Numbered from the stretch's first letter, positions 1-8,205 are shown. The stretch: DNA of 33,051 bases from Oscillospiraceae bacterium (GCA_017622995.1 JAGAQA010000054.1:1-33051); one strand, 5' to 3'. Numbers and translations are program-made. The notes: generated by a model from the sequence alone, not told the origin.

Positions 1-22
1 CATATCCTGTGTTATCTTATTC

Positions 23-109
23 ATAGCGGATAGGGTGGCACCTGCCTTTCGGTTTTGTCTGAGCAACTCAACCTTAGCACATGCCCGCCCTATTCGCTAT
101 TCTTTTTTT
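23..109 (+). terminator. Imperfect long hairpin with T-run at window start
   Basis: The arm at 23-40 pairs with the arm at 82-100 (core ATAGCGGATAGGG against CCCTATTCGCTAT), and a T-rich run follows at 101-109. The loop of about 41 nt is long for a plain terminator, so this could also be a small structured RNA ending in its own terminator. It most likely ends a gene left of the window. No protein gene is seen between 1 and 201. Confidence 0.45.
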
Positions 110-151
110 CTATCTGTCACACATCATTGTAACACCTACACAACCGCAGAC

Positions 152-190
152 AAAAAGTGCGGCGGCACACCGAACCGGGTATGCCGCCGC
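152..190 (-). terminator. Rho-independent terminator of the hsp20 gene
   Basis: Perfect 9-bp arms at 159-167 and 182-190 (GCGGCGGCA / TGCCGCCGC) are followed on the minus strand by a T-run (complement of 153-157). It lies just downstream of the hsp20 stop codon. Confidence 0.85.
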
Positions 191-201
191 AGGGAAAGCG
201 C

Positions 202-642
202 TTATTCGATTGCAATGGTGCTTCTTTCAGGCAGACGCTTTTTATCCGCCTTGGGCACGGACAGCCTCAGGATACCGTCCTCATATCTGGCGCCAATGTC
301 ACAGGGCTGCACATCTCCCACATAGAAGCTCCGGCTGCAGGTGCCGGCATACCGCTCTCTGCGGATATAGCGGCCGTTCTGATCCTGCGCATCCTTGTTC
401 AGGTCTTTGGAGGCCCCGATGGTCAGGTAACCATCGTTCAGGTCGACGGTGATCTCATCCTTCTTGAAGCCGGGCAAGTCAATATCCAGCTCATAGGCAT
501 CTTCCAGTTCCCGGACATCGGTCTTCATCAGGTTTTTGGCATGCTTGCCGTACAGAGGCTCCTCCACGGCAGCGGTCATCATACCGAAGGGATCATGAAA
601 GAAATCATCAAACAGGTTCTCTCCAAAAATGCTGGGCAACAT
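202..642 (-). CDS. Small heat-shock protein (Hsp20/alpha-crystallin family)
   Basis: Holdase chaperone of the cytosol that binds unfolding proteins without using ATP and hands them to DnaK/ClpB. The 146-residue length is normal for bacterial Hsp20. The alpha-crystallin domain spans roughly residues 35-140: it opens with a KTDVREL-type strand, has the family's DLPGFKKDEI segment, and closes with the IL-R-LSVPKA strand before a short C-terminal tail. The N-terminal MLPSIFGENLFDDFF is typical of clostridial members. The start at 642 follows a purine-rich site. It is monocistronic, with its own promoter overlapped by a CIRCE element upstream and a terminator downstream, so HrcA-repressed heat-shock control is likely. 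Confidence 0.93.
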   Translation of the reverse strand: MLPSIFGENLFDDFFHDPFGMMTAAVEEPLYGKHAKNLMKTDVRELEDAYELDIDLPGFKKDEITVDLNDGYLTIGASKDLNKDAQDQNGRYIRRERYAGTCSRSFYVGDVQPCDIGARYEDGILRLSVPKADKKRLPERSTIAIE

Positions 643-739
643 AAGTCATTCCTCCATTCCATTTTCCGTTGGCGTCCATCGGATGGGCGTAGGCGTTATC
701 ATGTTGCTTTTCTTTGTTCCTCTCTCAAGGAACAGCTAT

Positions 740-767
740 ACTATACCACGTATTTTAGCACTGTCAA
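740..767 (-). promoter_or_regulatory. Sigma-A promoter of hsp20
   Basis: On the minus strand the -35 TTGACA (762-767) and -10 TATAGT (740-745) are separated by 16 bp. The -35 lies inside the CIRCE element, so a bound repressor would block RNA polymerase. Confidence 0.8.
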
Positions 768-781
768 TGGGAGAGTGCTAA
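755..781 (-). promoter_or_regulatory. CIRCE operator (HrcA binding site)
   Basis: Inverted repeat TTAGCACTG - 9 nt - GAGTGCTAA. The consensus CIRCE is TTAGCACTC-N9-GAGTGCTAA, so there is one mismatch in 18 arm positions and the spacer length is exact. HrcA is the known ligand; its gene is not in the window. Confidence 0.93.
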
Positions 782-863
782 AAATCCCGTGAAATTTTTT
801 TGAATTATCCGAAAAGAATCTGTGTAGATCCCATAAAAATAGGGCAAACTCTTTAAAAAGGGG

Positions 864-891
864 TTGAAATTCGACACAAAAGTGCTATAAT
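864..891 (+). promoter_or_regulatory. Sigma-A promoter of the 78-residue gene
   Basis: -35 TTGAAA (864-869) and -10 TATAAT (886-891) with a 16-bp spacer, about 50 bp before the start codon at 940. Confidence 0.75.
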
Positions 892-939
892 TCGGGGGAA
901 GGCTCCAATCATGCAGGAAGCCTCAGGAGGCGAAACAAA

Positions 940-1176
940 ATGGCATTTGGCGACAGGATTCGTCTGGCCAACGCCGCAGGGCTGTATGCCCGCAAGGGTA
1001 TCCTTGGGTACGCGATTGACTATCAGGAATGGATGGACTTTTACAAAGCCATGTCCTGTGAGAAGCTGTGTCAGGAATTGGCCCGGTTCCAGCAGGAAAA
1101 CATTCCCTCCAGCGCCCAGCAAAGTGCCCGCTATGCCGCTTTGCGGCGAATCCTTCGGGAACGGAATCTGAAATAG
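940..1176 (+). CDS. Hypothetical protein, 78 residues
   Basis: I do not recognise this family. It is a small, basic, probably helical and soluble protein with no signal peptide or membrane segment. Support for it being real: a consensus promoter at 864-891, a good AGGAGG-type site about 10 nt before the ATG, and an ORF that fits exactly between the promoter and the next gene's promoter. It ends in an arginine-rich helix (RRILRERNLK). It stands alone, between hsp20 on the other strand and tRNA-fMet, and no function can be proposed. Confidence 0.75.
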   Translation: MAFGDRIRLANAAGLYARKGILGYAIDYQEWMDFYKAMSCEKLCQELARFQQENIPSSAQQSARYAALRRILRERNLK

Positions 1177-1216
1177 GCCCAATGGCCTGCCCCTTCCGTC
1201 CCCTCAAAATTCATGC

Positions 1217-1245
1217 TTGACAACATATGTGTGTTGTGCTATAAT
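1217..1245 (+). promoter_or_regulatory. Consensus sigma-A promoter of tRNA-fMet
   Basis: Perfect -35 TTGACA (1217-1222) and perfect -10 TATAAT (1240-1245) with a 17-bp spacer, 34 bp before the tRNA. This is the strength expected for a stable-RNA promoter. Confidence 0.9.
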
Positions 1246-1278
1246 ACCCAAGCACTCGGGGAGTGCCCATTTGAATAT

Positions 1279-1354
1279 CGCGGAGTAGAGCAGTTGGAAG
1301 CTCGTCGGGCTCATAACCCGGAGGTCGTAGGTTCGAGTCCTGCCTCCGCAACCA
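1279..1354 (+). tRNA. Initiator tRNA-fMet (CAT anticodon), CCA encoded
   Basis: It folds as a full cloverleaf of 76 nt. The acceptor stem CGCGGAG / CTCCGCA carries the C1-A72 mismatch that marks initiator tRNA, and the anticodon stem has the three G-C pairs (GGG/CCC) next to the CTCATAA anticodon loop. The T-arm GTTCGAGTC is canonical and ACCA is encoded at 1351-1354. It has its own promoter and terminator. The type I restriction island begins directly downstream, but no copy of the tRNA 3' end was seen at the island's far side. Confidence 0.96.
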
Positions 1355-1355
1355 T

Positions 1356-1394
1356 AAAAACACCAGATTTCGATAAGAAATCCGGTGTTTTTCT
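1356..1394 (+). terminator. Terminator of tRNA-fMet
   Basis: Hairpin of AAAACACC-AGATTTC with GAAATC-CGGTGTTTT, a 5-nt loop, then a T-run. It begins directly after the CCA end. Confidence 0.9.
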
Positions 1395-1428
1395 AACTTC
1401 CTGAGGTAAAATGGAGCGGCCAAAAATG

Positions 1429-1452
1429 CTGTGGGGTTAGCTGTGGGGTTAG
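1429..1452 (+). repeat. Tandem direct repeat, 2 x 12 bp
   Basis: CTGTGGGGTTAG occurs twice without a gap (1429-1440, 1441-1452). It is flanked by inverted GGCCAAAA (1418-1425) and TTTTGGCC (1459-1466 region). It lies between the tRNA terminator and the restriction operon, where an integration boundary or integrase remnant would be expected. No integrase gene is present. Confidence 0.7.
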
Positions 1453-1483
1453 CGCCTATTTTGGCCAAATTGAATGAGGAGAT

Positions 1484-1520
1484 AAATCCAACTTTTTGAA
1501 GGAAGTTGGATTTGTTTTTT
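1484..1520 (+). terminator. Terminator-like hairpin upstream of hsdM
   Basis: Perfect 11-bp arms AAATCCAACTT (1484-1494) and AAGTTGGATTT (1503-1513), 8-nt loop, then GTTTTTT. No gene precedes it except the tRNA, which already has its own terminator, so it may be the tail of a deleted gene. Confidence 0.8.
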
Positions 1521-1585
1521 ACGGGGTTCAAAATGCAAATCCGCAGTTTTTTCTGTTGCGTTCTCTCAAAAATGGAGATTGTGAA

Positions 1586-1614
1586 TTGACGAACGCGAAG
1601 AATAATTGTAGAAT
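1586..1614 (+). promoter_or_regulatory. Promoter of the hsdM-hsdS-TIR-hsdR operon
   Basis: -35 TTGACG (1586-1591) and -10 TAGAAT (1609-1614) with a 17-bp spacer, 47 bp before the chosen hsdM start. No other promoter of this quality is evident inside the operon. Confidence 0.75.
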
Positions 1615-1661
1615 TGACATAACAAAAGATGCCCAAAGCATGGGATGATGGAGGAACAGAT

Positions 1662-3164
1662 ATGGCAGATAACAATACTGCAGGCATTGGATTTGAAAAA
1701 CAGATTTGGGATGCAGCATGCGTTTTGCGCGGCAACATTGACGCATCTGAGTACAAGTCTGTGGTGCTCGGCCTGATCTTTTTGAAATATATCTCTGACC
1801 GTTTCGATGAAAAACACCAGCAACTGGTGGAGGAAGGCGATGGCTTTGAGGAAGATGTGGATGAGTATATTTCTGAGGGCATCTTTTTCGTACCCGAGAA
1901 CGCGAGATGGAGCGTCATCGCTTCCAAGGCACACACTCCCGAAATTGGAACCGTGATCGACGATGCCATGAGAGCAATCGAAAAAGAAAATAAGAGACTG
2001 AAGGATATCCTCCCCAAGAACTTCGCACGTCCCGAATTGGATAAGCGCCGTCTGGGCGATGTGGTTGACCTGTTTACCAACATTAAAATGGTAGACGCTG
2101 GATCAAGCCGCGATATCCTCGGCAGAACATACGAATACTGTCTGTCTAAATTTGCCGAGCAGGAAGGCAAACTGGCTGGTGAGTTCTATACTCCCTCCTG
2201 CGTAGTTCGAACTCTGGTGGAAGTGCTGCAGCCCTACAATGGCCGCGTGTACGATCCCTGCTGCGGCTCTGGTGGTATGTTCGTTCAAAGCGCCAAGTTC
2301 ATTGAAAACCACAGCGGCAATATCAACAACATCTCTGTATTTGGACAGGACTCCAACCCCACCACATGGAAGATGGCGCAGATGAACCTTGCAATCCGTG
2401 GTATCGAAGCCAACCTTGGCAGCTACAACGCGGATACCTTCTTCAACGATTGCCATCCAACCCTCCGCGCAGACTACATCATGGCAAATCCGCCCTTCAA
2501 TCTCTCCGGCTGGGGCGCGGACAAGCTGAAAGACGATGTGCGTTGGCAATATGGTCTGCCTCCTGCAGGCAACGCCAACTTTGCGTGGCTGCAGCACATG
2601 ATCTACCATCTGGCACCCAACGGCAAAATCGGCATGGTGCTGGCAAACGGTGCGCTTTCCTCCCAGAGCGGTGGTGAAGGTGAAATCCGTAAGAACATTG
2701 TAAATGCGGATTTGGTGGAATGCATTGTCGCAATGCCGACACAGCTATTCTATACAACGCAGATTCCTGTGTCCCTGTGGTTCCTTGCCAAGAACAAGAA
2801 GCAGCCCGGAAGGACCGTCTTTATCGATGCCCGTAAGCTCGGCACCATGGTCACCAGAAAGCTGCGCGAATTGACCGACACGGACATTGAAAAAATCGCA
2901 GACACATACAAGGCGTATATTGACGGTACGCTGGAGGATCAGAAGGGCTTCTGCGCTGTGGTAGATACCGACGAAATCGCCAAGCAAGACTACATCCTCA
3001 CCCCCGGACGCTATGTTGGTATTGAGGAGCAGGAAGATGATGGCGAACCCTTCGAAGAAAAGATGACCAGACTGACTGGGGAGCTTTCGGAACTGTTTGC
3101 ACAGTCCCATGCGCTGGAAGAAGAAATCCGGCAGAAGCTGGAGGCGATCGGATATGGATTTTAA
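1662..3164 (+). CDS. hsdM: Type I restriction-modification system, adenine methyltransferase subunit HsdM
   Basis: N6-adenine DNA methyltransferase that works as an M2S complex to protect host sites and joins HsdR for restriction. The 500 residues are normal for HsdM. An N-terminal helical HsdM domain covers about residues 5-145. The SAM-binding motif I is DPCCGSGG at 198-205 and the catalytic motif IV is NPPF at 276-279, matching the N6-adenine class. I chose ATG 1662 (MADNNT...) because GGAGG sits 7-10 nt upstream; an in-frame ATG at 1629 lacks a site. hsdS begins inside the last codons, so the two are translationally coupled. It is the first gene of the four-gene operon. Confidence 0.96.
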   Translation: MADNNTAGIGFEKQIWDAACVLRGNIDASEYKSVVLGLIFLKYISDRFDEKHQQLVEEGDGFEEDVDEYISEGIFFVPENARWSVIASKAHTPEIGTVIDDAMRAIEKENKRLKDILPKNFARPELDKRRLGDVVDLFTNIKMVDAGSSRDILGRTYEYCLSKFAEQEGKLAGEFYTPSCVVRTLVEVLQPYNGRVYDPCCGSGGMFVQSAKFIENHSGNINNISVFGQDSNPTTWKMAQMNLAIRGIEANLGSYNADTFFNDCHPTLRADYIMANPPFNLSGWGADKLKDDVRWQYGLPPAGNANFAWLQHMIYHLAPNGKIGMVLANGALSSQSGGEGEIRKNIVNADLVECIVAMPTQLFYTTQIPVSLWFLAKNKKQPGRTVFIDARKLGTMVTRKLRELTDTDIEKIADTYKAYIDGTLEDQKGFCAVVDTDEIAKQDYILTPGRYVGIEEQEDDGEPFEEKMTRLTGELSELFAQSHALEEEIRQKLEAIGYGF

Positions 3165-4341
3165 AGAATATCTGATGGAGGATGCGTTGTCTGCGATCAT
3201 TGACTATCGAGGAAAAACTCCGCAAAAAGCGGAAAACGGTATACCTACGCTCAGTGCAAAGTCCGTAAAAAACAACTATATTAATTACGCTGAATGCTAC
3301 TATATTTCCGAGGCAGAATATAAGCGATTCATGGTAAGAGGATTTCCTAAAAAAGGCGATATACTCTTAACCACCGAAGCGCCTATGGGAATGGTCGCTC
3401 GGCTTGATCGGGACGATATCGCAATTGCACAACGATTGCTGACCCTTCGAGGCAAAGAAGGTGTTTTAGATAACGATTATCTGTTGTATTTACTACAGTC
3501 GCCTTATGGTCAGGGATTACTTAAAGCAAAGGAGACCGGCACAACTGTAACCGGAATTAAGCAGGCCGAATTCCGCAGAGTAGTAATTAAACTGCCCGAC
3601 ATAGCTGTCCAAAAAAAGGTGACTTCCATTTTGAATGCCATAGACAGTAAAATTTCGTGTAACACAAAGATAAACGATAATTTACAGCAGCAAGCACAGA
3701 CCTTGTTTGCGGAGCATTTCTGCCTGCGTAGCGGTGATTCAATCCCAGATGGGTGGTCGCTTATTTCGCTGGGCGATGTTGCTGTGATCTCCAACAAAAG
3801 TTTTAACCCGTTAAAGCAGCCAGAAACCATGCTGGAGCATTACAGCATCCCCGCTTTTGACGAAACGCGCTACCCAGTATTTGAATTGTCCACCGCGATC
3901 AAGAGCAATAAGTTCGTTGTCGATGCGGATTGCTTTATGATTTCGAAGCTCAATCCGACTACGAAGCGTGTGTGGCGTCCTTACTGCATGACCAACAATG
4001 CGGTCTGCTCGACCGAGTTTATCGTGTACAAAGCCAAAGAGCGCATGCTCACTGATTTCCTGTATTCGCTAATTGATAGTGTGCCGTTTTCTGATTTTAT
4101 GTGCAGCCATGTCACTGGATCGACAGGCAGCCGTCAGCGAACAATACCGTCGGATACACTCCAATATCAATTCTACCTGCCGACAGCCGAAGAAATCGCA
4201 GCATTTTCCGCTGTAGTCGCGCCTATGTACGCACAGGTTCGTATCAATGCAATGGAAAACGCAAGACTGAAGGATCTACGCGACTCGCTGCTACCGCGTT
4301 TGATGAGCGGGGATATCGAAGTATCCGCTATCGGCATTTAA
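3154..4341 (+). CDS. hsdS: Type I restriction-modification system, specificity subunit HsdS
   Basis: DNA-sequence recognition subunit of the type I complex. It has two target-recognition domains, about residues 1-170 and 205-360, each followed by a conserved helical spacer; the first spacer includes KVTSILNAIDSKI and the second ends with the classic LRDSLLPRLMSGDI near the C-terminus. 395 residues is the usual size. The start at 3154 overlaps hsdM by 11 nt and has GGAGG about 10 nt upstream. The first domain begins close to the N-terminus (DALSAIIDYRGKTP). Base composition is lower in GC than hsdM or hsdR, as is common for horizontally shuffled specificity genes. The recognised sequence cannot be read from this. 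Confidence 0.95.
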   Translation: MDFKEYLMEDALSAIIDYRGKTPQKAENGIPTLSAKSVKNNYINYAECYYISEAEYKRFMVRGFPKKGDILLTTEAPMGMVARLDRDDIAIAQRLLTLRGKEGVLDNDYLLYLLQSPYGQGLLKAKETGTTVTGIKQAEFRRVVIKLPDIAVQKKVTSILNAIDSKISCNTKINDNLQQQAQTLFAEHFCLRSGDSIPDGWSLISLGDVAVISNKSFNPLKQPETMLEHYSIPAFDETRYPVFELSTAIKSNKFVVDADCFMISKLNPTTKRVWRPYCMTNNAVCSTEFIVYKAKERMLTDFLYSLIDSVPFSDFMCSHVTGSTGSRQRTIPSDTLQYQFYLPTAEEIAAFSAVVAPMYAQVRINAMENARLKDLRDSLLPRLMSGDIEVSAIGI

Positions 4342-4392
4342 GCCGCTAAATTATCGTTTATCTTGTTATTATGTATGGGAGGTAGAATCAAT

Positions 4393-5067
4393 ATGGCAAT
4401 GAATATGACACTTGAACAGGTGAAAAAGCTGCTAAAAAAAGCAGATCAACCTATTGTTGATGAAAAGCGAACCGGGAACAATTTAGGTACTGCACTGAAA
4501 CTTGCCAATGGCTGTGTTGTAAACTGCTGGGATAAGGGAACAGTAAACTGTCAAGGAAAAAATGTTGATCAAATAATCGCAGTTTTGTCTGGTGAAAATG
4601 TAACTGCTATTCATAACCGGAAAGTATTCGTAGTATACGGACATGACACAAATGCACGGACGCAACTTGAAGCCATGCTTAGAAGATGGGACTTGGAGCC
4701 ATTGATCTTAGATCAGCTTATTTCATCCGGACAAACGATCATTGAAAAGCTCGAAGAATATACGCAACAAGCTAATTTCGGAATTGTTTTAGCTACGCCA
4801 GATGACATCGGTTATCCCAAAAACGATGAGACAAAAAAACAATACAGAGTTAGACAAAATGTGGTTTTGGAGTTGGGAATGCTGTTGTCCAGAATTGGGC
4901 GAGAAAAAGTCGCTATTCTTCTTTCGCAAGCAGAGACAATGGAAAAACCCTCCGATATTGATGGTTTGATTTATATTCCCTTCAAGGATAATGTCGAAGA
5001 GACAAAACTATCCCTTGCAAAAGAAATGCAGAACAATGGCTACTCACTTGATATAGCCAAATTATAA
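4393..5067 (+). CDS. TIR-like nucleotide-binding protein (Cap12/Pycsar-effector type) inside the hsd operon
   Basis: 224 residues. The C-terminal two thirds (about 75-205) match what I know as the Cap12/Pycsar-effector TIR family: KVFVVYGHD at 77-85, a LEPLIL strand, GQTIIEKLEE, LATPDD at 133-138, RQNVVLELG at 154-162, and KPSDIDGLIYIPF at 185-197. E160 in NVVLELG is the candidate catalytic glutamate for NAD cleavage. The N-terminal part (about 30-65; LANGCVVNCWDKGTVNCQGK) is a small beta-rich domain resembling the TBP-like N-terminal fold of RNase HIII, which could sense a nucleic acid; that is inference. The start at 4393 follows GGGAGG by about 10 nt. It sits between hsdS (51 bp away) and hsdR (39 bp), same strand, and is clearly more AT-rich than its neighbours, suggesting separate acquisition. 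No cyclase gene is nearby. Confidence 0.85.
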   Translation: MAMNMTLEQVKKLLKKADQPIVDEKRTGNNLGTALKLANGCVVNCWDKGTVNCQGKNVDQIIAVLSGENVTAIHNRKVFVVYGHDTNARTQLEAMLRRWDLEPLILDQLISSGQTIIEKLEEYTQQANFGIVLATPDDIGYPKNDETKKQYRVRQNVVLELGMLLSRIGREKVAILLSQAETMEKPSDIDGLIYIPFKDNVEETKLSLAKEMQNNGYSLDIAKL

Positions 5068-5106
5068 ACGCATGGGGGCATAGAAAATATCAAAGGAGGC
5101 ATCACT

Positions 5107-8100
5107 ATGCATTTCACAGAGGATATGTTCGAACAGGCAGTCATAGAACTGTTCGAGAACATGGGTTACACCCACATCTATGCCCCGGATATGGATCGGG
5201 ACTATTCCAGTCCGCTGCTGGATGCTGTTCTCATGGACAGCCTTGTGAAACTGAACAAGGGACTGCCTCTGGACGCAATCAGCGAAGCAATCGGAAAGCT
5301 CCATAATTTTGACACAGGCAGTCTGCTGCAGAAGAACATGCAGTTTATGGACTATCTGCAGAACGGCATTCCTGTTAGGTACTTTGTCAAGGGTGAGGAA
5401 CGCAATTCCATTGTGTATCTGATCGATTATAAGATCGTTACGAACAACAGCTTCTATGTGGTCAACCAGTTTACATACATCGAGAACGGCAACAACCGCC
5501 GCCCGGACATTATTCTGTTTATCAATGGCCTGCCGCTGGTGCTGATGGAACTGAAAAGCCCTTCCAAGGATGAAGTGAATGCAGAGAACGCATATAACCA
5601 AATCCGCAACTACATGCAGGACATCCCCTCCATTTTCAATTACAACGCCATTTGCGTGATTAGCGATCTAACCACAAACAAGGCGGGTACCATCACCTCT
5701 GGCCTTGATCGCTTCATGGAGTGGAAGACGAAGGACGGCAGCTACGAGAACACCGCCTACGCCCAGTTCGACACCTTCTATGAGGGGATGTTTGACAGAG
5801 CGCGGCTGCTGGATATCATCAAAAACTTTATCTGCTTCTCTGTGGAGCAGGCAAAAGCGTTCAAGATACTGGCAGGTTATCACCAATACTTCGCTGTTCG
5901 CAAGGCTGTGGAGAAAGCAATCATCGCAACCAAGACCGACGGCAAAGGTGGCGTGTTCTGGCATACCCAGGGCAGCGGCAAATCGTTATCCATGGTCTTC
6001 TACGCCCACCTGCTGCAGGAGGCACTGGACAGCCCGACCACCGTGGTCATGACGGACAGAATCGACCTCGACGATCAGCTTTACTCCCAGTTTTCCAAGT
6101 GCTCAGCCTTCCTGCGCCAGACACCCGTCCAGGCAGAAAGCAAGGTGCATCTGAAGGAATTGCTGGACGGCAGAACTGCCAACGGTATCATCTTCACCAC
6201 CATGTTTAAGTTCGAGGAACGGGAGGAGCCGTTGTCTACTCGCCGCAACATCGTGGTTATGGCAGACGAAGCCCACCGTGGTCAGTACGGCATGGATGAG
6301 CGTATCGTTATGAGTGAAAATGAGAAGGGCGAGACCGAAGCCAGAATTGTGGTCGGCAACGCTCGTATCATACGTGATGCCCTTCCGAACGCAACATTTA
6401 TTGGATTCACAGGTACGCCTGTATCCTCCAAAGACCGCAACACCCGCGAAGTATTTGGTGATTACATCGACATTTACGATATGACGCAGGCTGTGGAAGA
6501 CGGCGCAACTCGCCCTGTTTACTATGAGAGTCGCGTGATTCATTTGAAACTGGACGAGAATACGCTGGCGCTGATCGATTCCACCTATGATATTCTGGAG
6601 CAGCAGGCCAGTGCGGAAACCATTGCCAAAAGCAAAAAAATGCTGGGGCAGATGGAAAGTGTTCTGGGTGCAGACTCAACCATCGCGTCTCTGGTGGATG
6701 ATATTGTTACACACTACGAAACAAATCGCGCAAACCTGTTAACCGGTAAGGCGATGATTGTCGCATACTCCCGTCCCATTGCCATGAAGATCTACCGGCG
6801 CATTTTGGAAATCCGTCCAAGCTGGAAAGAAAAGATCGGTGTCGTAATGACTGGTGGAAACAACGACCCGGAAGACTGGAAAGAAATCATCGGAACAAAG
6901 TCACATAAGGAGGAACTGGCACGCAAGTTCAAGGATAACAATGATCCGATGAAGATTGCCATTGTTGTCGATATGTGGCTGACCGGCTTTGATGTGCCTT
7001 CGTTGGCCACGATGTATGTGTACAAGCCCATGCATGGATACAATCTTATGCAGGCCATTGCCCGCGTAAACCGAGTGTTCAAGGATAAGGAAGGCGGCTT
7101 GGTCGTTGACTACGTTGGCATCGCAGGTGCATTGAAGGCGGCAATGAACGAGTATACCGCCCGTGATCGCTCCAAGTATGGCGACATGGATATTTCCAAA
7201 ACAGCTTATCCGAAGTTCCGGGAGAAATTACAGGTCTGCCGCGATTTGTTCCACGGTTTCGATTACAGCGGATTCATTGGTGGCAGTCCTCTGACAATGG
7301 CTAAGCTGATCGCGGATGGTGCAAATTTTGTGCTGGATCCCAAATCTCAGGAACGAAAAGATCTCTTCTTGAAGGAGGCCCTGCTCACGAAGCAGGCGAT
7401 GTCCCTCTGCTCCAGCATGACCACTGAGAAAGAGCGCCACGAAGCTGCATACTTTGAAGCGGTACGTTCAACGGTTATCAAGCTGACCTATGGAGGAAAC
7501 GGTGGCAAGATACTGTCTCTGCCTGAGATCAATGCACAGATTAACGAGTTGCTGAAGGCCAGCATCCAGAGCGAAGGCGTCATCAGTTTGTTTGACAGTC
7601 GTAAGGCTGGTGAGAACTTCTCACTGTTTGACCCCGCGGTACTGGACGAGATTTCCCACATGAAGCAGAAAAACATTGCGGTGGAAATTTTGAAGAAACT
7701 GCTTGCAGAGCAGGTGTCCATTTACAAGCGTACCAATGTGGTGCAATCTGCCAAGTTTTCCGAGATGATTACCCGGATCATGAACGCCTATTACAACGGA
7801 CATATCAGTAATGATGAGGTCATCAAAGAACTGCTGGAAGCAGCGGAGCTGATTGCCAAGGCATACCAAGCCGGTGATTCACTGGGACTTACGCAGGAGG
7901 AACTGGCATTCTACGATGCTCTGACCAACCCCCAGGCAATCAAAGATTTCTACGAGAATGATGTGCTGGTGCAGATGACCCGTGAGCTGACAGAAATGCT
8001 CCGTAAGAACAGAACGATTGATTGGCAGAAAAAAGAAACTGCTCGTGCTACCATGCGTAAGATGGTCAAACGGCTTCTGAAAAAGTATAAGTACCCACCG

Positions 8101-8175
8101 GAGCAGTGCGAGGATGCGATCAATACCGTTATCAGCCAGTGCGAAATGTGGACAGACAATGCAGAACGATCATAA
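5107..8175 (+). CDS. hsdR: Type I restriction-modification system, restriction/translocase subunit HsdR
   Basis: ATP-driven DNA translocase and endonuclease that cuts unmodified DNA at a distance. 1022 residues, a full-length HsdR. The N-terminal nuclease has the PD-(D/E)xK pattern with D134 (RRPDIIL) and E148-L-K150. The helicase motor has Walker A HTQGSGKS at 286-293, DEAH at 387-390, FTGTP about 437-441, and the motif VI region QAIARVNRVF near 648-657. The C-terminal HsdM-contact region is helical. AAAGGAGG lies about 8 nt before ATG 5107. All key residues are intact, so it should be active. It is the last gene of the operon, 39 bp after the TIR gene. Confidence 0.97.
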   Translation: MHFTEDMFEQAVIELFENMGYTHIYAPDMDRDYSSPLLDAVLMDSLVKLNKGLPLDAISEAIGKLHNFDTGSLLQKNMQFMDYLQNGIPVRYFVKGEERNSIVYLIDYKIVTNNSFYVVNQFTYIENGNNRRPDIILFINGLPLVLMELKSPSKDEVNAENAYNQIRNYMQDIPSIFNYNAICVISDLTTNKAGTITSGLDRFMEWKTKDGSYENTAYAQFDTFYEGMFDRARLLDIIKNFICFSVEQAKAFKILAGYHQYFAVRKAVEKAIIATKTDGKGGVFWHTQGSGKSLSMVFYAHLLQEALDSPTTVVMTDRIDLDDQLYSQFSKCSAFLRQTPVQAESKVHLKELLDGRTANGIIFTTMFKFEEREEPLSTRRNIVVMADEAHRGQYGMDERIVMSENEKGETEARIVVGNARIIRDALPNATFIGFTGTPVSSKDRNTREVFGDYIDIYDMTQAVEDGATRPVYYESRVIHLKLDENTLALIDSTYDILEQQASAETIAKSKKMLGQMESVLGADSTIASLVDDIVTHYETNRANLLTGKAMIVAYSRPIAMKIYRRILEIRPSWKEKIGVVMTGGNNDPEDWKEIIGTKSHKEELARKFKDNNDPMKIAIVVDMWLTGFDVPSLATMYVYKPMHGYNLMQAIARVNRVFKDKEGGLVVDYVGIAGALKAAMNEYTARDRSKYGDMDISKTAYPKFREKLQVCRDLFHGFDYSGFIGGSPLTMAKLIADGANFVLDPKSQERKDLFLKEALLTKQAMSLCSSMTTEKERHEAAYFEAVRSTVIKLTYGGNGGKILSLPEINAQINELLKASIQSEGVISLFDSRKAGENFSLFDPAVLDEISHMKQKNIAVEILKKLLAEQVSIYKRTNVVQSAKFSEMITRIMNAYYNGHISNDEVIKELLEAAELIAKAYQAGDSLGLTQEELAFYDALTNPQAIKDFYENDVLVQMTRELTEMLRKNRTIDWQKKETARATMRKMVKRLLKKYKYPPEQCEDAINTVISQCEMWTDNAERS

Positions 8176-8205
8176 ACTGTCTTTGGTACAATAGTGGCAA
8201 GCAGT

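Noticed and set aside
1629-1661. Upstream ATG of hsdM
   Set aside because: It lacks a ribosome site, while ATG 1662 has GGAGG at proper spacing and the normal family N-terminus.
1211-2170. Minus-strand frame covering tRNA-fMet and the start of hsdM
   Set aside because: It contains the well-known spurious translation RQDSNLRPPGYEPDELP of a tRNA complement, and it overlaps the real hsdM.
4363-4392. Upstream ATG of the TIR gene
   Set aside because: It would include the GGGAGG ribosome site in the coding region; ATG 4393 fits better.
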